Shown in pieces: positions 12,901-24,900 of a stretch of DNA of 64,000 nucleotides. The DNA is taken from assembly GCF_031877795.1 (NCBI RefSeq), contig NC_133933.1, positions 67,348,003 through 67,412,002 on the forward strand. The letters are read 5' to 3'. The notes beneath the pieces were generated by a model. The model saw nothing but the letters and a program-made list of their open reading frames with translations, was not told where the DNA came from and searched no databases. The DNA comes from Strix aluco (Eukaryota > Chordata > Aves > Strigiformes > Strigidae). Numbering within the stretch: the first letter of the stretch is position 1; each line of letters opens with the position of its first letter. The position numbers and the translations under genes were made by a program.

Positions 12901-15900
12901 GTCTAAGCTCCCAGTGGGAAAAGATGAATTGGGAACTCGGCCTGTTGGAAAGGCTGCCCTCTCTCCAGGGTATGTAAGCATGGATTAGATCCATGGCCTT
13001 GAAGTGGCAGCTGCAAATGGTGAGGCACAGGGAGTGCCTGCAGCATTGTCTGTAAATTCGGCACCCAGCGCAAAGGAGCCGTTTCCATCAGAGGTGCTCC
13101 TAAGGGCCACTTTTGTATAAGAAAATACAGCAACAATTGAAGCCAAAGTATCTGATGATGTCAGAAAAGGAGTTCCTCTTTTAAATTTTGAGACTATAGG
13201 GGAAGAGTCCCTGGGTTTTACTACTGTGACTATTGGGAAAAACTGTGTTGCAGTAAGACTCGCCTTTCTGTCTTAATGCTTTCCACATCACTCACCGTCT
13301 TAAATTATATCTTACAGTTGTCTAGAGAAGCCCTGTGACCTTCTTTGTTGTCTTATTTTATTGGATAATTTGATGTTTTCACCCTTGTGGCCATGCCGCA
13401 GTAAAACACAGCAGATGATTGCTCTGCTTGAGAGCAGTACAGTCAACAACAGTACTTACACAGGAGGCATTTCTGTGTCAACAGGTCAGCTTTCAGTGGG
13501 TCCTCTGCCTTCTCCCCACCCCAGAACTTTAGCCAGGGTACAGAAAAAATATCTATGTTTTTATGTATTTGTGTATTTTTATGCTTTGCAGCTGCTAGGT
13601 TACTCAACTCGAGTGAAAAGTTAACCAACCTGTTTATAGGGAGAGGGCACAGGCAGTTGCAGCTGTATTTGTTCTGCGAGACTGACATTAAACACAGCTG
13701 TTTGTCACTGAGATAGGCAGTGGTGCCTCCTAGCAGATAAAAAGCAGATACACTGCACGGATAATAGTTGTAACATGGAAATTATGTGTGTTAATGCTTG
13801 TATTTGTATATGTGTGTGTGTGTCTGTGTGCATGGATAGATAGGTATGGCTATAACCAAAACTGAGCTTTGAACCGTACCGACTCGAGCAAGGCACATTA
13901 CCTGGCAGGGAGCCCTCTGTGAAATAAAACTGACCAGGTTTTTAAACCCAGCAGACGCTTTCATAACGGGAAGATGAGGCACCTGCCATGCAGTCTTTTA
14001 CTCATGTGAATAATCTCACTGACGTCAGTGGGTTTTTTCGCTCACACATGAAGGTGTTTTCAGGCTAAGTCATGTCTATTTTGGAGAGTCTCACAATAGC
14101 TTATTCTAAGATCAGGACTTGGATCTTTGTTGCGGTGGTGAAGTTTGTAAGCCTATATTATTGCTTTCTTTCCAGTCCAGGTGTGCAGAGTCATGAAGAT
14201 GTAAGGAATGATATTACTCAAAGTCTGATTTACAGCATTTCCAAAGACAGTAATAAGGGCTCCAGGTTCTTCCATGCAAGAAATAAATAAAGTTACTTTT
14301 TTTATAGTGGGAAGTGATGACAGCCATTGCAGACTATTGATGAGACAGACTAAAGCTAGCAAAGCAACATGTATGACTGATTTCTGCTTTCACATAGGCC
14401 AGTACAAACTGAAAATACTCCATGTGACACTCATGCCATTAATACCGGTTAATGGAAATAAAATGAGAATATAACTGGATATATTGTGTTTAAAGATGAG
14501 ATACTGAAACAAGCTGATGCATGTACTTGAGTCCTTTCCTGACTGATAACCATGGAACATACAAGCTTTATGTATGATCTATTTTCTATGCGTGCCTCCT
14601 GATACTACTAAGCATCAAATAAACATGAAGGAGTTTATTCTTAACTGTTCCTGGAGAAATAAGGGAGTATGATAGTTTTATTCTTGTTTTACTGATGCAG
14701 AATTGAGGAATAAAAAACTTGCATGATTTGTTGTAAGGGTAAACGGAAGTTTTTACTAAAGGGACAAGACCAGAATTAGAAACCAAATCTCTGCTTTTTC
14801 AGCAAATGGAAAGTTAACGGTCTCAGTCCCTCTGCCTTCCAAATTACACCGAGCTGGGGGCAGGTGAGAGCATGCCAGCAGTGTTGTAATGCTTCAGATC
14901 TTGTAAAGATACAGTCTGTGGGTTCTGCATGCTGAGATTGGCTCATCTGCTGCAGTCACTGTTTCTGTTTTGAAACTTCATTTACCACAGCTGAAACCAC
15001 ACTAGGAGGAGGGAAATTTTAAAAAAAAAAAAAAGAAAAAATCGACAAAAAAACATGTTTGCATGTTACTAGTTTAAAAATACTTTAAGGTAACAGACAA
15101 ATGCGTGACTCTTGCTACTCTAAAATGTGCTCGAGGAATATAAATGTTTCTATGCAAGGATGGACAAATGTCAAAAGGTACAGACAAACAACAAACTATT
15201 CAGAAAACCAGTGGAAGTAATTTCCCTTGTCTGTGATGAGCTGGCTGTCTCCAGCCAGTTCAGTTCAGTGACTATGGATTAGCCTGATAAGCAGTACACA
15301 TTTTCAAAACTTTTAAAGAAAAAAGATGTGAAAAGTGAGATGTTAGGGATGTTTTCAGCTGTCCTGCATCTGATTCAGCAGTACCCCTGCCAAATTTATT
15401 ACTATACAGTGCGATGCCAGATTTATCAGACAGTATAAGAAGGCCTATCAAAATGGGGCTGGCAGTGACCTTAAGAGAGCACCCAGTCCATTCCTTTGGC
15501 AGAATCAGCTAAATTAGTACCATTTCTGGCAGGTGTTTCTCCAATCTGCCCTTTAAAAGATCCAGCAGCCCTTCCAGGTGAACCATCCTCATGTGTTGCT
15601 CCTTTTCCCACAAGTGCCTCCTTTCTGGCTGGAACTGGACTCTGTTCCTTTTCCTCCTCATTTGTGGTGGACATGGAGGATAATTATCCTTCTCAGGTGA
15701 AGATTTACAGTATTCCCAGCCACTCCTCCTTGGACAAGGTGCATCTCTGATAAGTTTAACTGCCAAGGAAGCAGAGATCAAGGCTGATGGGCCTTGATCA
15801 AAGCCATCTCCACTGGAGGGAGAGAGATTCACCCGGTCTGGTCCGTCCTAACTAGAGGGATGAACCAACTTATGGAAGAGTTTATCTGCCTCTGCTCTTT

Positions 15901-18900
15901 ATGACAACTGCAAAGTAGATGTCTTGCTCAGAGCCCAAGTTACCAGAGACAAATCTCCTCCTCATCTGCTGCTGTTTAAGGGCTAGAATTATTTTAATCT
16001 TTCCTCTGAAGGTTTTTGGACTGTGCAGTATATACTGTATTCTCTTCCAGACTCTCTGTTATTCTTAAATTTCTCCGTGTTGGACTTCTTAGTTTTTCCT
16101 CATTGTCTTCTAATGAGAAAACTTTTATGGCTTTGTTTCCCAGCAATCTGAGAAAATACCTATGCTGTATTTCCTCCTACTTGGGAATTGCAGCAGAAAG
16201 TTTGTTTGTGCCTCAGTGCCTCCCTCCCTTTCTACACAGATTGCCTGGTTGCCTTTCTCAGGGCTTCTTGGGCAGCATTGTGTGCTTCTGATTTTTTTTT
16301 TTTTTTAATCTCTTATTCCCAGTTGTTGATTATGCAGTTGCTGGGTTTCCTGAAGCCCCATACGCTTTAGTGCTGGGACGTGGTACAAAGAATGAAACTT
16401 GATGCATGGATGATTTCTTATAGTCCGTATAATGCTGGTTTTGATTTATTCTTCTTAGTAGCGTGCACATTAGTGGTTTAGGAGCTTCTTTATTTTACTG
16501 AACAGATGTTGCCAATTTTAGGCTCTTTTCTTGACTCTCTTGGGCAGCTTCATCTTTACATGTGGATTAGTTTCACCTAAAGCAGTTCCAGAGGACATTT
16601 ATTTTGGGGGAAATCAAACCCTTTTATTTTCTAGGTTCTGTATCTCCCACTTGGAAGCAAATGTTAGAGTAAAGCAGATTTCTGGAGGTCTCTCTCTGCT
16701 GCTTTCACATCCCCAGGCATCCTGAAACTTTTTTTATTTCATTATAACTGAGTCTATAGTTTGAGCTCTTGCAAGGTGACTGTCACTGGGCGTTTCTGTG
16801 TTCAAGGAAATGGAACTTTTTATATACTTTTTGTAAATAAAAAAGTTGCCTTAAAGACTATACCCGATGAAACTTGTTCTCTGACTAGAAAAAATTTAAA
16901 AGCCACTGAACACTAGCTAAGTTCTAGAGATAAAAAGAGAGCAACATTAGAAATATCCTCTATAAACAGCTTTATGATCTGAAGATACAGATGAAGGCGT
17001 ATACCAGAGTCTGTTTTCAACATTAACATACACCTAGGGGCTTGGAAAACCCAGAGTTTCCACTGAGACAGTTTAAAGTAATTGGTCTCTACAGAACTGC
17101 CAGGAAATTGTTTTATTAAATGTATTGAAGAGAAAAGCTTTTACTGTTTGGCCTAAAGACAGCTAGAAGTCAGCAAGTTAATAGGAATATGGTGGTGACT
17201 TTTACTTACAAAAGCAACTATGTGTTTCATATACAGGAGGATGAACACTATTGCTGTAGTAATAATGATATATACTACAAAAAACCCTTAAGGTCTGTTT
17301 CAGGAAATTACAAATGTCAACGACTATTAATTCAGACGCCATTTGTGTTAATATGCTTTATTTCCCCCTTTCTTTGTCTCTTTTTGTTATCTTAAGAACT
17401 AGAATTGCATCCCTGGAGGAAGGGCTTTAATGGTTTTGAAAAGTCTTGAAGAACCACAGATTCAGTTTTTCTCTTCCCCATTATGCTCTTGTGGCCACTC
17501 GCAACGAGAAGCTCCTTCCCAGCAGCTGCAGCTTGAGGGCTGGTCTCAGGGTTACTCCCACGGGTGCATCTCTCATGGCAGGAGGTGCTGGAGATTCAGT
17601 CATAACTTGGAGCTTGGGATTCTGCCCCTGGGCCCATGGCTAAGCAATTTAGCAATGTGAGCATCTCCATTAAATTTATTAGATTAGGAGTGTGTATTAG
17701 GAAGATGTGAAACTGGGTTCTTAAGAGCCACAGACTTGCTTGTTTATTCATCTCAAAAGCTGATGCAATGAACAGCAATTTAGATGAGTGACCTAACAGT
17801 AGGTGTTTTGCTGAAGAATCAGCATGGATGATCAGATGACATTGGGGCTATTGTGATCATTCAGTCTGGTTCTCCAGTGTGAAATCATACTTCTGTTCGT
17901 AAAGCTGTGTTTGCAGTAGACTCCACATGTCTTTTTAAAAATACCTGGTTTGATTTTTAAAAGTCCACTCAGCTACAACAAGATTCTACTGAAGCATCAA
18001 GGATATTTTTACAATTTCCAGTGTTAAATTGGTCTGATATTCAAATAACTTTACAATTTTAAAAATACATTTAAAAATGTGTGTCTCTTCTAGGCTGAAC
18101 TTTTCTAACTTTATCTTCCAGTCCCTGGATATTTCCATGCCAATGTCTGTCATAATTTGCAAAGCCATTTTTGCTAGAGAAAAAAGACGCTCATACAGTT
18201 GGAATTTGGGACTGCACTAGCTAGGGACATTTGAAAAAACTGAAGTTCCATGGACAACAACCTTGTGCTTCTAATGCTAAGAAAGGCAGTATGTAGAACT
18301 TTATGGCTTACTTAAAAATAAGTATCTTTTTCAGTTAACTTGGAAACATATGTATTTGCAGATGCTTAGTGTATGTTCCTTTTTTATCTTCTTTCTCAGG
18401 AGAGTTGTGTTGTTCTTTGCCCAATCCTAAGAATGTCCATTTTGAATCTATAAACATGAAGAATGTCCTTCACTGGTCGGCACCAGAAGGCACAGGAGAT
18501 GGAGTGCTCTACAAGGTGAAGTATTTGGTGTAAGTTGGCTTGTTTATTTTATTCCCCACTGACTTTTATTTTAGCATTTTAAATAATAACTAAAAAATCT
18601 TTATACAAGATAGAGCTGCTAATAAGTAAAGAAATGAGAACTAAAATGTGGGCTAGATTTAAGCACTATGGTTTTTAACTTTTACTTCTGGTACTGCTTC
18701 AGATTCAGTTAAAAATTTGTAAGGAGACTTTCTATGAAAGAAGTGTAAAATGCAACATGGGAGCTTTCAGGGGCATTTCTGAGAAATGAGACAGAAGGAT
18801 GAAGAAGGACTGTGCTGTGAATTGGCATCTGTACACATTAGCCTTCTGTATGCATTTAAACAGATCAGGATATGTAGTATTTAATACAATATGAACAGCA

Positions 18901-21900
18901 CCCAGTGTTTTGTTGGTCTTTTCTAACAGACCCAACGCCCACAGATTTTTTTCTGATCCCACAAGCCTCTGTAGTCTAGGAGATAATCCACTGAAGTTAT
19001 TGAGTACTGTAGAAAACCAAGTAATGTGATTGGAATCTGGCCCTTATATTTTCAAGGTCTGCACCTTTGTAGGATATCAAGGAATTTGAGTGAGGATGAG
19101 AATCCATTTCCTTTATTCCCACCGAGAAAGCACTGGTTCATTCTGAAGGACAGTGTTGGACGTTTAGCTTATAAATAGGTGTAGCACTGTTGTCATGCAT
19201 GATGTAATGCTCCCAATCTTTACCTCTAGTATTTACACTTCCCTCGATCTGCTAATGTTTTCATTGCACTAAAACGGATGTAGATCTCTAGAAGTTTCCT
19301 GGAACTTGAACTGGCTACTGAGAAAAGCAAGGAGTTGCTTCTACAGCCAGAGACTGCAACCTCTTTTGCTCAGATCTTGCCCTCTGTGCTAACAGAGGAG
19401 CGACATAGTCCACCTCCTAGAAAAGGGGAGAATGCTCAGTAATTATGGAACGAACGATAATTGTGTAGAGGGTAAAATGCTCAGAGAGCACTAGCTATGC
19501 AGACTCTACAGGGTCAGCTGGTCTATGGAAGTGTCTGTCATCATAGGTATGGACATCTTTCACACTGAGTACAAAAATATTCATATGTGCCTCTGCCTAC
19601 CTAGAAGAGCAAGGCCTTGAGCTAGGTGGAAAATGCTGGTGAGTGGTACTGTCCTGCAGTCATGTAGAAGCTGCCACATGCCCTTACTAATTAGCAGCCA
19701 AAGGGGAATTCTTAATAATGCAACTTTGAGGAGCAGGAGCTTCTAAGCAAATCCAGGCAGGAATTTTTAAAGGAAATCTTGATTTCTTCTACTAGTGTAT
19801 AAGATCTGCTCGGTACTGAGGCATTGCTGGTAGCAGGCATATGCCCCTTTTTCAACTAGAAGGGTTTTCAAGTTCACTGTATTCCAGTGGAGTCTTTCTT
19901 TTAAACTAGAAAAAGAAGCAACAGTCAGTGATGAGTATTCTCCTGTCCACTCATCTTGGAGACCCTGAGCATCATCTGTCTCCCTACACTAGGATGAGCC
20001 ATTGACCATTCTGACAGAACTTTGTCTCTATGTAAATAGTTGTCCTGACTCTGATCGTGTGTTTAGAGTTTAAAGATTTAGAATCCAAAGTTGAGAGAGC
20101 TTTGGTCTGTGCAAGCAAAACTGGACTTAGATTGCAGTATCATCCCAGTTAGTTCTATATGGCCTTTTCTTGATAGGGTCTACTCTGATTTATTTTTCAT
20201 TAAAAACTTGTGGAAATCTTTTGGTTTATCTCAGCCAAAGTTGGGAATTCCTTGAAATGGCAGATTTCTGCAAAATAAGCAAACAGCTTTATCAGCTGTA
20301 GTATCAATTTCTGCGCTGTATTATCAGGTGACTAATATCATGGCAATAGCTTTTGTACAGCTCCTTTCTCTTTCTTTTTCAATATAGATATGGTGCTGGC
20401 AAATGGATTCGAAAGCCAGAATGCAGGAATATCAGCAGAACATGGTGTGACCTCTCCAGTGAGACCTCTGACTACGAAGAACAATACTACGCGAGCGTTA
20501 AAGCCTTCCTAAATGGGATGTGCTCTGACTGGATGGAGACCACACGATTCAACCCCCTTACAGACAGTAAGGAAAACTAATCACACAGCCAGATGTTCAA
20601 TGGCCTGCATTGATACTGTGTGCTCAGACTGCATGTGCCTTCATACTATAATAATACTTTAATTTTAACATGAGGTTAGATTTCTTTGCAGTTGTTTCAC
20701 ATTTATGCTTTTGGCAGAAGTAATTGAAATAATCATATTAGAATTTGGATATATGTTGTTATATATGCAGACTTATATGTACTGAATACTCTTTTATACT
20801 ATGGTAAAGCTTTACTCAAGGCAAATAAAAGCTGTGGCACATCCACAGTATAAAGAACTCTGATTCTGAAAAGGGTCTATTAAACCAAGCAGTAATCATA
20901 CTCTAGAGCACAATATCTCTTATCTGTGCCAGATAATCTGAGAACATACTGGTAATTTAGCTTGTTTTAGCAAATTGAGTTTCAAGGTTGTTTATCCTGT
21001 GGTCACAGGAATTTCTAGGCAAAATTCCAAGTCAGTGTTCATCTTCTCACTGTAACGATCCTCTTAGTTATCTGATAAAATAATTTTCTACCAATATAAA
21101 TGAATTGTTCAAAGTCCTACTTAAACTCCCCAAAACATTACAAAAATTTAATGTCATCCACTTTAAGAAACTGCATGGTCAAATCAGTGTGCCTCTACTG
21201 CATTTGACTGCTTTATGTACATGTTCATTTTTCCAGCTAAAATTGATCCACCAACGGTAAGTGTATCTTCTACTGAGAAATCTATTTCAATCATTCTGAC
21301 TGCTCCTGAGAAGTGGAAGAGAAGTCCTGAGGGAGAATCCGTATCTCTGCTTCAAGTGTATCCTGGCCTGCAATACAATGTGTCTGTCCTCAACAAAAAA
21401 ACAAAGAAGCGGGTAAGCTTTGAACAAGGCTGTAGAACTGCACTATTAAATCTGTGCTCTGTGCTTCTTGAAATGCACTTTGTCCTTAACAGCAAGGATC
21501 AAAATAGGATTCATAGCCTTACAGGAATTATAGGATCATTCAGCTTGGAAGGGAGCTCAGAAGGTCTCTGATCCAAAGTCCTGTTCAAAGCAGGATCAGC
21601 TGTGAGCTCAGACCAGATCACTCAGGGTTTTTCCAGTTGCATCCTGAAAATCTCGAAGGATGGGGCCTGCACAACCTGGTCCACTGCTTGACTTTCCTCT
21701 TAGGGAAAAAGTATTTCTTTATATCCAATCTGAACCTTTCTTTTGGAACTTTTCTTTTGGACCTAGGGGTGTTGATTGACAGCCGGCTGAACATGAGCCA
21801 GCAGTGTGCCCAGGTGGCCAAGAAGGCCAATGGCATCCTGGCTTGTATCAGAAATAGCATGGCCAGCAGGGACAGGGAAGTGATCTTACCCCTGTACTCG

Positions 21901-24900
21901 GCACTGGTGAGGCCGCACCTCGATTACTGTGTTCAGTTTTGGGCCCCTCACTACAAAAAGGACATTGAATTACTCGAGCGTGTCCAGAGAAGGGCAACGA
22001 AGCTGGTGAAGGTTCTGGAGCACATGTCGTACGAGGAGTGGCTGAGGGAACTGGGGTTGTTTAGTCTGGAGAAGAGGAGGCTGAGGGGAGACCTCATCGC
22101 CCTCTACAGCTACCTGAAAGGAGGTTGCAGAGAGCTGGGGATGAGTCTCTTTAACCAAGTAACAAGCGATAGGACAAGAGGTAGTGGCCTCAAGTTGCGG
22201 CAGGGAAGGTTTAGACTGGATATTAGGAAGCATTTCTTTACAGAACGGGTTGTTAGGTGTTGGAATGGGCTGCCCAGGGAGGTGGTGGAGTCCCCATCCC
22301 TGGAGGTGTTCAAGAGGCGGGTTGACATGGCTCTTGGGGATATGGTGTAGTTGGGATCTGTCAGTGTTAGGTTAACAGTTGGACTAGATGATCTTCAAGG
22401 TCCTTTCCAACCTAGATGATTCTGTGGTTCTGTAATTTATGTGCATTGTCTCTCATCCTCCCACCATTCAGCACTGAAGAGACTCTCTCTGTCTTCTTGA
22501 TGACCTCCCTGGGTCATCCTGGGGGCTGTTGTTAGGTCCCCCTGAAGCCAGGGGGCTTTGTGGAACAAACTCCAGTCCTTCAGCCACCCCTCACAGGGCT
22601 CCAGCCCCAACCATCTTGTTGATCCTCTGCTAAACCCACTCCAGTTTGTCAGTCTTTTCTGTATTGGGGGAGACAAAACTGGTCACAGTATTCTAGATGT
22701 GGTCTGATGAGGACTGAGCCAGGGGGGCAATCCCTCCCCTCTATCTCGTCCCTCTTCTCCTGTTAACACAGCCCAGGATGCTGTTGCCCTCCTTTGCTGT
22801 GAGGGCACGTTGCTGGCTCACGTTCAACTCGCTGCCTGTCCTCAGTCCTCTTTGGCAGGGCTGCTCCCCAGCCAGCCAGTCTACTAAGCAATACTCACAA
22901 TACATCATGACAAAGTGCATCCTTTGTTACCACATCTGAACATCTTCATTTCTTTGTCTCTGCAGATTTACATTTCATTAGCAAGTAGTAGTTCCCAGCT
23001 TAAACACACAGTTTAAGATGAGGAAGAGTTCAGTGATCACTTACAAAAACATTCATTTTTCTGTTCATGTCCCCCAGGCACAATCTCTGTCTGGCAAATC
23101 TCTGAATTTCCTGAAAAAAGACAGAAATTTTACACCAAAAAGGTCACATTCTGTCAAATGGGTATTAAAATGCCAAGATTAGCGATTAGTGGTAGACAAA
23201 AGTTTTTTGTGGGTTTTTTTTCATAAAGATGCTTGACATATAGCAATTAGTTTGGACTCCAAGGTCTACATAACAGCCATTATTCTAAGGCTCCTGTCTT
23301 TACTAGAACACCCCAATCTGAAAGATTTTGTGGAACTGTACCATGTGCCTTTCATTGGCCTATGGCGAGAGTGATGCTTTAGCTCTATTGCAACATTAAC
23401 ATGAAAATGTGAGATAGTGGTGGCACATGATCCTACTTCATATAAAGCGTGAAATTGTTCAGTAGTGGTAGAAGAATGATTGAATGGAAAATAAAATATT
23501 CAGAGAGGATATGACCTAATAAATAACTTGAGTTTTGATTGCATTCAGAAAAAAAGGATGCAGCTGGCAGTTCTTACAGTATCATTATTCTTTCCAGAAA
23601 ATTTGTGTGCTTGACACATTTTGCATATAAGTTCTTTACCTTTCTGTAACTGAGGCGTTAAAGGGGAAAAAAAAATAATTTTTTTTATGTCTTCCAGTGG
23701 TTCTTCTCCATCAGCAACAACACCTTGGTTGTGCCTTGGTTAGAACCTGGAACAGCTTATTGTGTCAGTGCACAGATACATGTCACCACACCACTTTTGC
23801 ACAGTGGGTTCTCCAAAGAATATTGTATTGCTACCTTGAATGGTAAGTGTAAGCTGGCAAGTTACAAAAAGAAGATGCAAGTTAGAAAAAATCATGCTGA
23901 TTGAGTTTGAGAGTTTTTTATGTATCCATTCTGAGAGTGAAAGCTAGAATTGTTTCTCCCCTCTCTGAGCATTTGTACTGATAAAAAAATCTTTGCCTTT
24001 AGTAAAACATAGCTGGGATCTACTGACTGGAAGGTACATCAGTACCGCTGAAGAAAAGGATCTGCATTCTTTGAGTCTTAATGAATGGAGAATATTTTTT
24101 CTCCTTGAATGAGGTTTGGGAGTGGCAGACTTGGCTCAGTCTGAAGCTAGCAACAGGAGAACCTGAGGGAGGGGTTGTTATTTCTTTTTAGAATTTAATT
24201 TATAATTTGGATAATAATAAAAATTGGTCCTGTAGTTCAAATGTCATTTTTTAAAAATTTCCTGCAAATTCCTTGTTTATCTAAAACGTTTGCATCCCAT
24301 ATCCAAAAAGCAATGTGGTGAATGCACACATTACTATCTGAATACATTAAAAAGTTGCTCAGTACAATGAAAACTTCTGTTTTGTTAACAGATAAAACAG
24401 CAGATGAGACTATAACAATCATATTTGGATACATTCTGCCTATCATGCTGGCTGTCCTTTTTATTTCAATGACATGCTATTGTGTGCGCAGGTATATTCA
24501 TGTCAGCAAACAGAAACATCCAACAAACCTGGTAAGTGTTCACTGCTGCAGGAGGTCACTGGCAACCTGGGCACTCACAGCAGAGCTGTGCATTTTCCAG
24601 GACTCCGAGTCAGCTGGGAGGAAACCATGGCTAGCTGCAAATAAAAGCTCTAGTTCCCATTCGGATCAAGAAAAGAACATCACATTGAGGGTTATTAAAT
24701 GCAAGAAAAACACCGTAATAACTCAAGTTAGCAACTGTGTTTAAAAAGATGACCAGATCTGAAAAGATGACCAGAGCTATTGAGGATCAGAACAGAGCTG
24801 TTCGTTTGGGAAGTGTCATTGCCATAAGCAAGGTCTGAGGTGCACTGAGGCAAGCTCTGTTAGGAAGTCAGCACTCCCTAAATTTATCTAGGAAGAAGCA

